57,259 nucleotides of DNA, taken from NCBI GenBank assembly GCA_938035125.1, contig CALHNS010000074.1, positions 1-57,259 on the forward strand, read 5' to 3'. This document shows positions 45,098 through 55,404 of this stretch, piece after piece. The translations under genes were made by a program, and so were the position numbers. Each line of letters starts with the position of its first letter. Position 1 is the stretch's first letter. The notes beneath the pieces were generated by a model. The model saw only the letters and a list, made by a program, of their open reading frames with translations. It was not told the origin of the DNA and ran no database searches. This DNA is from an uncultured Granulosicoccaceae bacterium (GTDB taxonomy: Bacteria; Pseudomonadota; Gammaproteobacteria; Granulosicoccales; Granulosicoccaceae).

Positions 45098-46189
45098 ATG
45101 ACAAACGTAACCGTATTAGCTGGCGATGGCATTGGCCCTGAAATTGTGCATGAAGCCATGCGCGTTTTAGATGCTGTAAACAGTGCGCATAATTTAGGGA
45201 TCACCACGAACGAACAATTGTTTGGTGGTGCAGCCTATGACAAACACAATGATCCGTTGCCAGAGGTTACTTTAAACGCCTGTCGTGAAGCCGATGCCAT
45301 ATTATTGGGTTCAGTTGGTGGTCCTGTATACGATCAAGCTCCTCGCCAGTTGCGCCCTGAAAGAGGATTGCTGCGGTTACGATCTGAATTGGACTTATTC
45401 GCAAATTTACGCCCCGCAATGTTGTTCCCAGAACTTGCCAATGCCTCGTCGTTGAAACCTGAATTGGTTTCAGGACTGGACATGATGATTTTGCGTGAAC
45501 TTACCAGCGGTTTGTACTTTGGCGAACCTCGCGGCATAGAGGAGCGCAACGGTGTTCGCGTTGGCTTCAATACCATGGTGTACAGCGAACCTGAAATTGA
45601 ACGCATCGCGCGGCGCGGATTTGAAATCGCGATGCAACGCGGCAAGCGCTTGTGTTCGGTGGACAAAATGAACGTGTTGGAAGTGTCTGAATTATGGCGG
45701 GAAGTGGTTGAGCGCGTTGGCAAAGAGTATCCCGAAGTAGAGCTTTCGCATTTGTTCGTTGACAACGCGGCAATGCAGCTGGTACGTGCACCCAAGCAAT
45801 TTGACGTCATCGTTACGGGTAACATCTTTGGTGACATATTAAGTGATGCTGCCGCCATGCTCACAGGCAGCATCGGTATGCTGCCATCAGCGTCATTAGA
45901 TTCAAACGGCAAAGGGATGTACGAACCCGTTCATGGATCAGCGCCCGACATCGCAGGTCAGGGCATCGCTAACCCTCTGGCGACCATATTGTCGGTTTCT
46001 ATGATGCTGCGTTATAGCTTGAACCAGTCCGGTGCGGCCGACGCGATCGATAAAGCGGTAGCGAACGTGCTCAGTAATGGGTATCGCTGCCAAGATATTG
46101 CCGCAGAATCCGATGGAGCCAAAATCCAAGTGGTTAACACCTCGCAGATGGGTGATGCGGTTCTAAATGCACTCGATAGTGCATCTTAA
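45098..46189 (+). CDS. leuB: 3-isopropylmalate dehydrogenase
   Basis: 363 residues. NAD-dependent beta-decarboxylating dehydrogenase: GDGIGPEI at the start, [24 protein letters not shown] with substrate-binding Arg residues, [22 protein letters not shown] with metal-binding Asp residues, and [18 protein letters not shown]. Oxidises 3-isopropylmalate toward 2-ketoisocaproate. Third gene of the leu operon; asd follows after about 50 bp. Confidence 0.97.
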   Translation: MTNVTVLAGDGIGPEIVHEAMRVLDAVNSAHNLGITTNEQLFGGAAYDKHNDPLPEVTLNACREADAILLGSVGGPVYDQAPRQLRPERGLLRLRSELDLFANLRPAMLFPELANASSLKPELVSGLDMMILRELTSGLYFGEPRGIEERNGVRVGFNTMVYSEPEIERIARRGFEIAMQRGKRLCSVDKMNVLEVSELWREVVERVGKEYPEVELSHLFVDNAAMQLVRAPKQFDVIVTGNIFGDILSDAAAMLTGSIGMLPSASLDSNGKGMYEPVHGSAPDIAGQGIANPLATILSVSMMLRYSLNQSGAADAIDKAVANVLSNGYRCQDIAAESDGAKIQVVNTSQMGDAVLNALDSAS

Positions 46190-46239
46190 GTTTATAAGAC
46201 ACGAAATTTTTCAAATACGATTTTTAAAGTGAAATGCTC

Positions 46240-47265
46240 ATGAGTAAGACATTTGATGTAGCGGTGGTTGGTGCAACCGGTGCCGTTGGCGAGACCATGC
46301 TGGAAATTCTTCATGAACGAAAATTCCCAGTCGGCGAGGTGCACGCGCTGGCCAGTTCGCGCTCAGTGGGTAAGCGAGTAACCTTTGGTAACAAACAATT
46401 GGTAGTGAAGGATCTTGCTGAATTTGACTTTAGCACCGTACAGATTGGGCTTTTCTCACCCGGAGCTTCGGTGTCAAAGGTGTATGCGCCTCTGGCGGCG
46501 GCGGCTGGATGTGTAGTAATCGATAACACCAGTCAGTTTCGTTATGATGACGACAAGCCACTTATAGTGCCGGAAGTGAATGCGCATGCTATTGGGCAGT
46601 ATAAGGCTACCGGCATCATTGCTAACCCGAATTGTTCCACCATTCAGATGTTGGTAGCACTTAAACCTATTCATGACGCTGCACGCATTACCCGCATTAA
46701 TGTGGCAACCTATCAAGCTGTTTCAGGTACAGGAAAAGAGGCCATCGAGGAATTGGGTGGGCAAACGGCAAAGCTTTTAAATGCTAAGCCGATAGATCCT
46801 TCGGTTTATCCGAAGCAGATCGCTTTCAACGTTCTGCCACACATCGATAGCTTTCAGGACAACGGTTACACCAAGGAAGAGATGAAAATGGTCTGGGAGA
46901 CTAACAAGATCATGGAAGACGACGCAATCAAGGTGAACCCCACTTGCGTTCGAGTTCCTGTTTTTTTTGGCCATTCGGAAGCGGTTCACCTTGAGTTGGA
47001 GCGTCCACTCTCGGCGGAATCGGCCCGAGAATTGCTCTCTGAAGCACCAGGAATAGTCGTTATTGATGAACACAAGGACGGAGGATATCCGACAGCAGTA
47101 ACCGAATCTGCAGGTTCAGATGAGGTTTATGTTGGCAGGATACGAGAAGACATCAGTTGTGAGAATGGTTTGAACCTTTGGGTGGTCTCAGACAACGTTC
47201 GCAAAGGAGCAGCACTTAATAGTGTGCAAATTGCTGAATGTTTGATTAAAGATCATTTAGCCTAA
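46240..47265 (+). CDS. asd: Aspartate-semialdehyde dehydrogenase
   Basis: 341 residues from ATG 46240; another ATG 6 bp upstream (46234) is possible, but its spacing to the aagtga ribosome site is too short. NADP-binding VGATGAVGETML, catalytic Cys in NPNCSTIQM, and the substrate-binding TYQAVSGTGKEA identify it. It makes aspartate semialdehyde for lysine, threonine and methionine synthesis and diaminopimelate. The leuB-asd-fimV-truA order is common in gammaproteobacteria. Confidence 0.96.
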   Translation: MSKTFDVAVVGATGAVGETMLEILHERKFPVGEVHALASSRSVGKRVTFGNKQLVVKDLAEFDFSTVQIGLFSPGASVSKVYAPLAAAAGCVVIDNTSQFRYDDDKPLIVPEVNAHAIGQYKATGIIANPNCSTIQMLVALKPIHDAARITRINVATYQAVSGTGKEAIEELGGQTAKLLNAKPIDPSVYPKQIAFNVLPHIDSFQDNGYTKEEMKMVWETNKIMEDDAIKVNPTCVRVPVFFGHSEAVHLELERPLSAESARELLSEAPGIVVIDEHKDGGYPTAVTESAGSDEVYVGRIREDISCENGLNLWVVSDNVRKGAALNSVQIAECLIKDHLA

Positions 47266-47364
47266 AGCGGCAAAAGCACTGGTGTACTGAGATAAATCGG
47301 CTATACACAATTAGGTTATCCAGCAATTCAACGGCTGGTTAAGAAACGTTTTGGGATACGAACA

Positions 47365-50300
47365 GTGCGAAAACTAGCAACGGCCTTGGCTGTAAGCATC
47401 GCTTTATCTTCTGGCACAGCGCAAGCGCTGAGCCTTGGCGAAATCGAGATGCGGTCTGCGTTAAACCAACCGATGAACGCGGAGATTCGGCTGTCTTCTG
47501 TGCGGGCGGGTGAACTTGACGGGATGATTGTCAAATTGGCATCCCCGGAGGCCTTTGCGCGTGCGGGTATTGATCGCATTCCTGTGTTGGCAAATCTTGA
47601 ATTTACCGTTAGTGAAGCCACACAGTCCATTATTATTACTAGTCGATCGCCAGTAGTTGAACCATTCCTAAACTTTCTATTAGAAGTGGATTGGACATCC
47701 GGTCGAATGGTTCGTGAATACACGGTGCTGCTTGATCCGCCGGTATTCCTAACGCCTAACACCAGCGCTCGAACCGATACATTGGCCGATTCGCCTGCAA
47801 TTGTGCAGCGCGACGACACCTCTTTAGTAACTCCCACCTTGATTCAACGCGATTCGCAAGTAATCCCAGGCGACATTGTTAGTTTCGATTCTGATGGTGG
47901 CGAGGCTGTTTCATTAGATGCATTGGAACTCGATGCCATTGGCGTTGCCGCTGGCCAGCGCGCACAAGCAACCGGTGATGCCGCGCGCTCAGCTACCGAT
48001 TCGCTAGTGGGCGGAGATGTTATCGATTTGACATCAGATATTGGCGGTGAAGTGGTTACATTGTCCGATCTTGATACTTCGCAAGTGGGCGTGCCCAGCA
48101 GCGATGGATTGTTTGATGGCGGCGAAGTGGTCACACTGACCGACCTTGGCGCACCCAATACCAGTGCTCAAACCACATTCTCAGCCGACGGTTTACCCGA
48201 CGTGCAATTGTTCGGCGGTGGCAGTGAAGCAGGTGATGTGGTTTCAGGTTCTGAAATCGTTTCGCTTGATAACTTAAGTGGAACGTCATCTGCTGGCGGT
48301 ACGATTACTGTTCAGCGTGGTGATACCTTAGGTGAGATCGCCGCGAACGCTGCCGGTAATGGCGTATCAGCACAACAGATGATGATGGCTTTATTGGCCG
48401 CCAACGAAAGTGCGTTCATAAACGGCAACATTAATTTAGTTAAATCGGGTGCCACCTTACGTATTCCAGACGCCAGTGAAGCGTCGCGTATTTCTCAAGC
48501 CGAAGCGCTTGCAGGAATAAACGATCAGAATCGTTTGTGGCAGGAATACCGCGATTCAACGCGTTCAGGTCAACGCGCTACACAGGTGGCGCAAGCGCCA
48601 ACGCCTGCAGCAGAACCCAACGATTCATCGGGTTTAACCGACCAAGCGGCTGCAATATTAGAACGCGCTCGCACCGAAGTTTTACGACGTGAAGAACTGA
48701 GCATTGTTGCTGATAGCGAATCAACAACAACTTCTGCCAGTGCCACCTCTGATGAGTCTTCTGAAAACAGCGATGCAGCGGTTGGGGAGATCAATCGTAG
48801 AATCCAGCTGGCGCGTGAAGAATTGGCCTCATCGGTTCGTGAAACAGAAGATTTAGATGATCAAGCCGAGGCACTTAAAGACACGGGCGAGAATCTTGAC
48901 ACGCTAGTGACCTTACAACAAAACGATATTGCTCAATTAGAAGCTTCACTTGAAGCGGCTAAATCGGCTAACAACAACGCACTAAACGGTGCTCAAGCTG
49001 CAGCAGGTGATGCTGCGAATGCTGCTGGTGATGCGTTGAATGGTGCCGGCGATGCTTTAAGTGGAGCAGCCAATGGTGCCGGCGACGCTTTAAGTGGTGT
49101 AGCCGATGGTGCTGGTGACGCTTTAACTGGTGCAGCTGATGGCGCCGGTAACTTAATTGGCGGAGCAGCAGACGGCTTAGAAAATACGGCAAGCAATGCG
49201 TTAAGCAGTGCCGGCGAAGGGCTTGAAGCTGTTGAATTAGTTGGCGGCGATGCAGCTGATTCTGTGGCAGATTCTGCCAACGCAGCAGCGGCTGCGACGG
49301 CAACGGCTGCATCAAATGCAGGCTCTGCAGCATCCGATGCTGCGGGTGAATCCAAAGGTTGGCTCGATGGAGTCATGAGCAGTAACTTAAAATGGATTCC
49401 GATCGGTTTGGGCGCTATTTTTGGGCTGGGTTTACTTGGCACCTTGTTCATGGGACGCAGAAAGCGTTCTGATGTTGACGACATTGAGTTGGACGACGTT
49501 GAATTCTTAGACGAGATGGATTCTGTTGGCGGAGCGGGTTCAGCAGCGCACGCTGGCGCAGATTTCGATGATGAAATTGACGGTGTTCAAAGCGCTGCCA
49601 GTGCAGGTTATTCCAATGTTGCAGGAGCAGGTGCTGCGGCGGCTGCAGGTGTTGCTGGAGCAGGCGCAGCGGTTGCCTCCGGTATGGGTGGCAACGATGA
49701 TGACTATCAGTCCGATGAGCATTTCGGTGCAACAGCTGATGCGGCCCATGATGCGAATGCTGGCATAGAAGATCTTGATCACGACGATACAATTTCAGAA
49801 GTTGATGTATACCTTGCTTACGGTTTGCACGGGCAAGCTGAAGAGCTATTAACCAAAGCGATTGATCGTGATAGTGATAACGCTGAGTACCAATCAAAGT
49901 TATTGGAAACTTATGCTGCACAAGGGAACGCGGAAGGCTACAGCGCGACGGCCGAACAGTTCGAACAAAAATTTGGCGCATCCCACCCCGCTTGGGCTGG
50001 TATTGCACATCAAGGTACACAGCTTGATCCAAGTAACCCATTATTCTCTGGTGCCGGTGCGGCGGGTGCAGCGGGTGCCTTAGGTGTTGCTGGTGCTGCT
50101 GGTGCTGCTGCGTCGATGGGTGCCAGTCAATTTGACGATACTGCATCGAGCGCAGATGACTTCGCCAATGCTGCGGATAGCGCCGACGACTTTGCCAGCA
50201 TCAGCGGAGATTTTGCAGGCGTTGACGGTGCGGCAGCCGATGACGGCGATGAATCGCATTTGATGGATCAAAGTATTGATCCAGCGTTTGCATTCGATGA

Positions 50301-50901
50301 AGCCGATTTAGAAGCAACGGGTGATTTTTCACAGATTGCTGATGAGATTGCCGCCGATGTAGGCGATGACACTGCAAGCTTAGATTTCCCTTCTTTAGAT
50401 TCAGCCGGCGATTCCCTAGGATCAATGGCAGGCTCCGCTAAAGGTGCAGCATTAGGAGCTGCTGGTGCGGCGGCTGCAGGCGCTGCAGGTATTGCAGGCA
50501 CTGTTGGTGATAAGGCTAGCAACGCGGTAAATGATATGAGCCTTGATATGCCTGAGTTACCAGACCTAGATGCAACATCGAATCTTTCTGGTGCGGCCGA
50601 AGACTTAACTCTTGATTTAAATCAGCTATCTGGAGATATGGAATTAGACAGCACTGAATTGTTGGATGACAGCATTCATTCAGTGGACAGTTTAAATCTT
50701 CCCACTAGCGACGATACGATGCTAGCCGGTACCGATAGCTTAGAGTCGGTTGATGAGATGGACACCATGATGGACTTGGCGAAAGCGTACATCGACATGG
50801 GTGACAACGATTCTGCCAGCAGTGCGTTGGACGAGATTGTAAAGAGCGGTAGCCCGCAACAAGTGTCTGAAGCGGAAACGCTGAAGCGCAAAATCTCGTA
50901 A
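47365..50901 (+). CDS. fimV: FimV polar hub protein
   Basis: 1178 residues from a GTG start. Signal peptide (1-22), FimV N-terminal domain (about 23-135), a Ser/Asp-rich stretch with four GGE-V-S/T-L repeats (about 175-310), LysM peptidoglycan-binding domain (311-366), coiled coil (about 475-540), an Ala/Gly-rich repeat region (540-650), one TM helix (673-695) and a large acidic cytoplasmic part with TPR-like segments (811-870) and the conserved C-terminal FimV TPR (1132-1178). FimV organises the pole for type IV pili and polar signalling. Located upstream of truA, as in Pseudomonas. Confidence 0.95.
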   Translation: MRKLATALAVSIALSSGTAQALSLGEIEMRSALNQPMNAEIRLSSVRAGELDGMIVKLASPEAFARAGIDRIPVLANLEFTVSEATQSIIITSRSPVVEPFLNFLLEVDWTSGRMVREYTVLLDPPVFLTPNTSARTDTLADSPAIVQRDDTSLVTPTLIQRDSQVIPGDIVSFDSDGGEAVSLDALELDAIGVAAGQRAQATGDAARSATDSLVGGDVIDLTSDIGGEVVTLSDLDTSQVGVPSSDGLFDGGEVVTLTDLGAPNTSAQTTFSADGLPDVQLFGGGSEAGDVVSGSEIVSLDNLSGTSSAGGTITVQRGDTLGEIAANAAGNGVSAQQMMMALLAANESAFINGNINLVKSGATLRIPDASEASRISQAEALAGINDQNRLWQEYRDSTRSGQRATQVAQAPTPAAEPNDSSGLTDQAAAILERARTEVLRREELSIVADSESTTTSASATSDESSENSDAAVGEINRRIQLAREELASSVRETEDLDDQAEALKDTGENLDTLVTLQQNDIAQLEASLEAAKSANNNALNGAQAAAGDAANAAGDALNGAGDALSGAANGAGDALSGVADGAGDALTGAADGAGNLIGGAADGLENTASNALSSAGEGLEAVELVGGDAADSVADSANAAAAATATAASNAGSAASDAAGESKGWLDGVMSSNLKWIPIGLGAIFGLGLLGTLFMGRRKRSDVDDIELDDVEFLDEMDSVGGAGSAAHAGADFDDEIDGVQSAASAGYSNVAGAGAAAAAGVAGAGAAVASGMGGNDDDYQSDEHFGATADAAHDANAGIEDLDHDDTISEVDVYLAYGLHGQAEELLTKAIDRDSDNAEYQSKLLETYAAQGNAEGYSATAEQFEQKFGASHPAWAGIAHQGTQLDPSNPLFSGAGAAGAAGALGVAGAAGAAASMGASQFDDTASSADDFANAADSADDFASISGDFAGVDGAAADDGDESHLMDQSIDPAFAFDEADLEATGDFSQIADEIAADVGDDTASLDFPSLDSAGDSLGSMAGSAKGAALGAAGAAAAGAAGIAGTVGDKASNAVNDMSLDMPELPDLDATSNLSGAAEDLTLDLNQLSGDMELDSTELLDDSIHSVDSLNLPTSDDTMLAGTDSLESVDEMDTMMDLAKAYIDMGDNDSASSALDEIVKSGSPQQVSEAETLKRKIS
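49042..49173 (+). repeat. 33-bp (11-residue) repeats within fimV
   Basis: Four tandem units of 33 bp (starts 49042, 49075, 49108, 49141) encoding GAGDALSGAAN-like units, the last diverged. They lie between the coiled coil and the TM helix, so they are predicted to be periplasmic. Confidence 0.85.
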
Positions 50902-50941
50902 CTTAACGCTCTATGACAACGGCGGTGCCCGCAGATTTTCC

Positions 50942-51715
50942 ATGCGCGTAGCATTAGCCGTTGAATACGATGGACATGCCTATTGCGGCTGGCAACGCCA
51001 GCCGCATTCGGTTTCAGTACAAGCGGCTGTAGAGGCTGCCATAAGCCAAATTGCCAATGAACCCATCACGGTTCATTGTTCGGGGCGCACCGATACGGGT
51101 GTGCACGCCATCGCACAAATCATCCACTTCGACACCACCGCAACACGCGAATTAAGCGCGTGGACGTTCGGGGTGAATTCAGCACTTGCTCGTGATGTCT
51201 CAGTGCATTGGGCGAAGCGTATGCCAGAAGATTTCCATGCACGATTTTCTGCCGATGCTCGTTCCTATCGTTACACCATTTTGAATCGACCGACCCGGCC
51301 TGGGCTTGATGCGCATCGGCTGAGCTGGCAGCGTGATGCGTTGGATGTTGAACGAATGCACGCTGCCTCTCAAAGCCTATTAGGTGAACACGATTTCAGT
51401 AGTTTTAGAAGCTCTGAGTGTCAGGCCAATCATCCCATTCGGGTTATGCACGAACTGCGTGTGGAACGCTATGGTGATCGTGTGGTGATAGAACTGAAAG
51501 CCAATGGTTTTTTGCACAACATGGTTCGTATTATCGCTGGCAGTTTGATGGCTATCGGTAAGGGCGATAAGCCCGTGCAATGGTTAGATGAATTGCTTAT
51601 GGCGAAAGATCGAACTCAGGCTGCCATGACGGCAGCGCCTAATGGGCTTTGTTTTCTGCAGGCGCATTACCCTCATCGGTTTGAGGTCCCGACATTCACG
51701 CACTCAAGCGCGTAA
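50942..51715 (+). CDS. truA: tRNA pseudouridine(38-40) synthase
   Basis: 257 residues. The catalytic Asp is in CSGRTDTGVHA; further signatures are EYDGHAYCGWQRQP at the N-terminus and GFLHNMVRIIAGSL near the C-terminus. It modifies U38-U40 in the anticodon arm of many tRNAs. It is 40 bp after fimV and 13 bp before trpF. Confidence 0.96.
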   Translation: MRVALAVEYDGHAYCGWQRQPHSVSVQAAVEAAISQIANEPITVHCSGRTDTGVHAIAQIIHFDTTATRELSAWTFGVNSALARDVSVHWAKRMPEDFHARFSADARSYRYTILNRPTRPGLDAHRLSWQRDALDVERMHAASQSLLGEHDFSSFRSSECQANHPIRVMHELRVERYGDRVVIELKANGFLHNMVRIIAGSLMAIGKGDKPVQWLDELLMAKDRTQAAMTAAPNGLCFLQAHYPHRFEVPTFTHSSA

Positions 51716-51728
51716 ACTGATTCTCGTT

Positions 51729-52364
51729 ATGACTCATACCCGCATAAAAGTTTGTGGCATCACGCAGCTTGATGATGCTTTGCACGCCTCACGTCTTGGT
51801 GTGGATGCCATCGGTTTTGTGTTTTGCGAAGCCTCAAAGCGCGCTATTACCCCCGACAAAGCCGCTCAGATAGCCGCTAACATTCCGCCCTTTATGGTTC
51901 GAGTGGGGCTGTTTTTAAACGCTTCGATAAATGAAGTAAACGATGCGTTATCGTGTATCCCCAATTTACTGCCACAATTTCATGGCACAGAATCGGCTGA
52001 ATGGTGCGAATCGTTTAATCGCCCGTACATAAAAGCGATTGGGGTGGCCGATGGAATGCCAGCACCTCAAGTATTGGCAAGCTATACGCAATCGCAGGGG
52101 TTTTTATTCGACAGCAACGCACCAGGGGAGCTCGGCGGCACGGGGCACGCCTTCGATTGGGCAAAATTAGAGCAATCGGCGCCTCAGCAATTAATTTTAG
52201 CTGGCGGTTTATACCCTGAGAACGTTGAATCGGCTGTACGGCAGGTGCGGCCCTATGCGGTGGACGTCAGCACAGGGGTGGAGCGGGCCAAAGGGTTGAA
52301 GGATTTGTCTAAAATGCAAGCCTTTGTGAATGCGGTTCGGCAGGCAGATAACGCCCTAGCCTGA
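51729..52364 (+). CDS. trpF: Phosphoribosylanthranilate isomerase
   Basis: 211 residues from ATG 51729; a longer in-frame opening from 51642 lies inside truA and was rejected. KVCGITQLDDA carries the catalytic Cys, DSNAPGELGGTGHAFDW the catalytic Asp and phosphate-binding loop, and ILAGGLYPENV plus DVSTGVE complete the TIM-barrel signatures. Tryptophan biosynthesis, third step. trpB and trpA are not adjacent here; accD follows directly. Confidence 0.96.
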   Translation: MTHTRIKVCGITQLDDALHASRLGVDAIGFVFCEASKRAITPDKAAQIAANIPPFMVRVGLFLNASINEVNDALSCIPNLLPQFHGTESAEWCESFNRPYIKAIGVADGMPAPQVLASYTQSQGFLFDSNAPGELGGTGHAFDWAKLEQSAPQQLILAGGLYPENVESAVRQVRPYAVDVSTGVERAKGLKDLSKMQAFVNAVRQADNALA

Positions 52365-52381
52365 TACGCTACGCACTGGCA

Positions 52382-52399
52382 GGCGCAAAATTTTGCGCC
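52382..52399. other. 18-bp perfect palindrome between trpF and accD
   Basis: ggcgcaaaattttgcgcc, 17 bp after the trpF stop and 43 bp before accD. Without a following T-run it is a poor terminator; it could be an operator or an mRNA hairpin. Confidence 0.7.
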
Positions 52400-52442
52400 C
52401 AATTATGCAACCCTTCGTAAATACACAAGTTTAAGCAGACCC

Positions 52443-53396
52443 GTGAGCGACGACAAAAAGAAAGCAGCATCCCCACGAGCTTTGAGCTGGTTTGAAAAGT
52501 TAATTCCTGCCCGAATCAGTGCCCGTGCTAACGACCCAGCCGAGGGCAGTGTGCCTGAAGGTGTTTGGGTGAAATGCGACAACTGCGCAAACGTTTTGTA
52601 TCACGCCGAATTAGAGCGTGCCCAAGACGTATGCATAAAGTGCTCTCATCACATGCGAGTTGGCGCGCGTAAGCGTTTAGAAAGATTGTTAGATGAAGAG
52701 GGGCGAGAGGAAATAGGCGCATCAGTGCATCCGGTGGATGCGCTTAAATTTAAAGATTCGAAACGTTATAAAGACAGGCTCTCTGCGGCGGCGAAAAGTT
52801 CGGGCGAAACCGATGCGTTAGTGGTGATGCGTGGCAGCGTACACGGTGTTCCGGTAGTGGCTGCAGTGTTTGATTTTAATTTTATGGCAGGTTCGATGGG
52901 TTCGGTGGTTGGTGAGCGTTTTTGCCAAGCCATTGATCGTTGCTTAGCCGATAAAGTACCGTTCATTTGTTTCAGTGCGAGTGGTGGAGCGCGCATGCAA
53001 GAGGCGCTTATGTCGCTATTGCAAATGGGTAAAACGAGTTCGATGTTAACTAAGCTATCCGATAAAGGCATACCTTATATTTCTGTACTAACCGATCCCA
53101 CCATGGGCGGTGTGTCTGCAAGCCTTGCTATGTTAGGCGATATCATTATTGCAGAGCCTGGTGCAAGAATTGGTTTCGCTGGCCCGCGTGTTATTGAGCA
53201 AACGGTGCGTGAAACTTTGCCTGATGGATTTCAAAGCAGTGAGTTTTTACTTGACCACGGCGCATTAGACATGATTGTGGACAGACGGGAAATGCGCGAT
53301 ACCTTGGCAACGTTATTAGCAAAGTTAACCGGTGCTAAACCCTTGGCATTAGCGGTGGAAACCGATCAACAAAATGCGCCCGTTACTGGCTCGTGA
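52443..53396 (+). CDS. accD: Acetyl-CoA carboxylase carboxyltransferase beta subunit
   Basis: 317 residues from a GTG start. The N-terminal zinc ribbon has four Cys (CDNC and CIKC); the crotonase-like carboxyltransferase core contains [12 protein letters not shown] and [15 protein letters not shown], and the acetyl-CoA-binding [12 protein letters not shown]. With AccA it transfers the carboxyl group to acetyl-CoA, the committed step of fatty-acid synthesis. Its stop overlaps the folC start (GTGA). Confidence 0.97.
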   Translation: MSDDKKKAASPRALSWFEKLIPARISARANDPAEGSVPEGVWVKCDNCANVLYHAELERAQDVCIKCSHHMRVGARKRLERLLDEEGREEIGASVHPVDALKFKDSKRYKDRLSAAAKSSGETDALVVMRGSVHGVPVVAAVFDFNFMAGSMGSVVGERFCQAIDRCLADKVPFICFSASGGARMQEALMSLLQMGKTSSMLTKLSDKGIPYISVLTDPTMGGVSASLAMLGDIIIAEPGARIGFAGPRVIEQTVRETLPDGFQSSEFLLDHGALDMIVDRREMRDTLATLLAKLTGAKPLALAVETDQQNAPVTGS

Positions 53397-54667
53397 GCAC
53401 AACTTCTGCACCTGAAAAAGGTGCCAGCTTAACCCAGTGGTTAACGTGGATTGAAGCCACACACCCTAATGAAATTGAAATGGGGTTAGACCGTGCACGT
53501 GTGGTTGCACAAAAAGCCAAGCTTCTGCCGGTCTCCATTCCTATCATTACGGTGTCAGGTACTAACGGCAAGGGCAGCACCGTTGCCATGTTAGATGCGG
53601 TATACCGAGCTGCAGGTTACAAAACTGGGGTATACACCTCACCGCATATCGTTCACTTTAATGAACGTGTTGCACACCGCGGGCAACTGGCAAGCGATGC
53701 TGAATTGGTGGAAGCGTTCGAAACTGTAGAAGCTGCAAGAGGCGATACGCTGTTAACGTATTTTGAATTCAGTACCTTGGCGGCTATGTGCGTGTTCATC
53801 AACAGTGGTTGTGATGTTATTGTGTTGGAGGTGGGATTAGGTGGGCGTTTAGATACCACTAATGTTTGGGACACCTCTTGTGCTGTCGTTACAAGTATCG
53901 CTATCGATCATGAGTCGTGGTTAGGCTCAGATCGAGAAAGCATTGGCCGAGAAAAAATTGGTATTGGCCGTGCTGGACGCCCGCTCATTATGGGGGATCA
54001 AGATCCACCCGAGTCGGTATTAAAACTTGCATCCGATGCGGGTATGGATGTGCAACGAGTACCTCCAAGTTCGGCGCGAGAGTTACTAAAACTTAGCCTT
54101 CCCGGTGAGCACCAACAAACCAATGCCTATTCTGCATTAACAGCGGTTGCTAATCTTCACGGCGTGTTACCGGTTAAATTTGCGCAAGCCAAAGCAGCGT
54201 TAGCAGCGGTAACCGTAGCGGGGCGATTCGAGCTTCATAAACGAGATCAAGTGAACGTGGTGTTGGATGTAGCGCATAACCCGGCGGCAGCGTTGAGTGT
54301 GGTGTCAGGGTTTAATGATCGGTTTCCAGACGCACCGGTGTTTGCGGTTTTCGGCGCTTTGAACGATAAAGATGTGGCCGGTGTGGTGCAAGCGCTTAGC
54401 GATAAAGTGCAGCATTGGCATTGCATTACCTTACCCGGGGATCGAGGCACACAGGCTAAAGCGCTGTGCGCTGCGGTGCAAGAAGCGGGCGGCACCGCTG
54501 ATGCCCACGAAACGATTTCGGCGGCGTGGAAAGCTGCGTCTGAGCAAGCAAGCGATTATAATTCGAAGCATCCACTTCCCGAGGCTGTGGTGCTGGTTGC
54601 AGGATCGTTTTTCACCCTGACTGCTTTGCACGAACATTGGCAAGATGTCGGCCGAATCGCTAACTGA
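53393..54667 (+). CDS. folC: Bifunctional dihydrofolate/folylpolyglutamate synthase
   Basis: 424 residues from a GTG start overlapping accD. Mur-ligase-type P-loop [13 protein letters not shown], followed by [17 protein letters not shown], and the [12 protein letters not shown] block; C-terminal [10 protein letters not shown]. It forms dihydrofolate and adds glutamates to folates. The accD-folC-SPOR protein-cvpA-purF order is conserved in gammaproteobacteria. Its 3' end overlaps the next gene by 23 bp. Confidence 0.96.
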   Translation: MSTTSAPEKGASLTQWLTWIEATHPNEIEMGLDRARVVAQKAKLLPVSIPIITVSGTNGKGSTVAMLDAVYRAAGYKTGVYTSPHIVHFNERVAHRGQLASDAELVEAFETVEAARGDTLLTYFEFSTLAAMCVFINSGCDVIVLEVGLGGRLDTTNVWDTSCAVVTSIAIDHESWLGSDRESIGREKIGIGRAGRPLIMGDQDPPESVLKLASDAGMDVQRVPPSSARELLKLSLPGEHQQTNAYSALTAVANLHGVLPVKFAQAKAALAAVTVAGRFELHKRDQVNVVLDVAHNPAAALSVVSGFNDRFPDAPVFAVFGALNDKDVAGVVQALSDKVQHWHCITLPGDRGTQAKALCAAVQEAGGTADAHETISAAWKAASEQASDYNSKHPLPEAVVLVAGSFFTLTALHEHWQDVGRIAN

Positions 54668-55358
54668 AGAACAACGAGCGCAGCGCTGGCGTCAACGCCT
54701 GTGGGGCGCCACCATTCTGATCGCCATTGCGGTGATTGTGCTGCCGTTGCTGCTGGATGGCTCGGGCAGCGAGAGCCAATTTCGCCGAGTCGAAAGCTTG
54801 CGTCAAGAACCCACTCGAGTCATCAATTCAGACGGATCGCGTCGAACCGTGGCCATACCTGAATCTGCACCCGCGACAGCACCAGCGCCATTAGTCGAGT
54901 CTGGCAGCTTGGCAGATAATGCCAATAGCACTCGATCCGAAGGGTTTTTTCAACGCCTGAAACGTCGTTTCACTGAGAGTCCTAAACAAAATTCGGACGC
55001 CCGAGTCGCTGTGCAATCTGGCGCTGTGGAGGAGTTGGTGACACCTTCAGCCGTGCAAATTCCACAAACTGCTGAAACTGAGGCTGAGCTACCGAGCTCT
55101 GCTGACTCTGATAATGAAATATCCGATTACCGAGCATGGGTGGTGCAGGCGGGCAGTTTTCGAGAAGAAATCAATGCCCTTGCGGTGCGAGACCGACTTC
55201 GGCGTGACGGTTACCCCTCTTTTGTGACCTTAAGTAATGATGGCGCCGTGTTTCGGGTTAGGGTGGGGCCCATGGTGAACAAGGCTCAAGCCGGTCGTGT
55301 GCAAAATAATGTCATGGAGCTTTTGGGGCGCGAAGCGATCGTGATGCCTTATCCATGA
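54645..55358 (+). CDS. dedD: DedD-like SPOR-domain membrane protein
   Basis: 237 residues. Short cytoplasmic tail, one TM helix (about 22-39, ATILIAIAVIVLPLLL), a periplasmic low-complexity linker (about 60-155) and a C-terminal SPOR domain (about 160-235, AWVVQAGSFREEINALAVRDRL ... FRVRVGP). SPOR domains bind denuded septal peptidoglycan; E. coli DedD is a division protein in the same folC-cvpA position. Overlaps folC by 23 bp. Confidence 0.88.
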   Translation: MSAESLTEEQRAQRWRQRLWGATILIAIAVIVLPLLLDGSGSESQFRRVESLRQEPTRVINSDGSRRTVAIPESAPATAPAPLVESGSLADNANSTRSEGFFQRLKRRFTESPKQNSDARVAVQSGAVEELVTPSAVQIPQTAETEAELPSSADSDNEISDYRAWVVQAGSFREEINALAVRDRLRRDGYPSFVTLSNDGAVFRVRVGPMVNKAQAGRVQNNVMELLGREAIVMPYP

Positions 55359-55404
55359 TCGCTTTGGTACCATATGCCTTTACAGAAAACTCTAGGTCGT
55401 CCGC

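Noticed and set aside
45334..45912. Minus-strand 192-codon frame inside leuB
   Set aside because: The opposite strand encodes a full, well-conserved LeuB; the antisense product is Ser/Arg/Pro-rich without recognisable domains.
48993..49484. Minus-strand 163-codon frame in fimV
   Set aside because: Antisense of the 11-residue repeat region; low-complexity Ala/Pro/Ser product only.
49448..50146. Long minus-strand open frame (232 codons) within fimV
   Set aside because: The product is a His/Gln/Leu/Arg-rich low-complexity sequence, the expected mirror of Ala/Gly/Asp-rich coding DNA.
51642..51728. N-terminal extension of trpF
   Set aside because: It would lie inside truA; homologues start at the MTHTRIKVCGI methionine.
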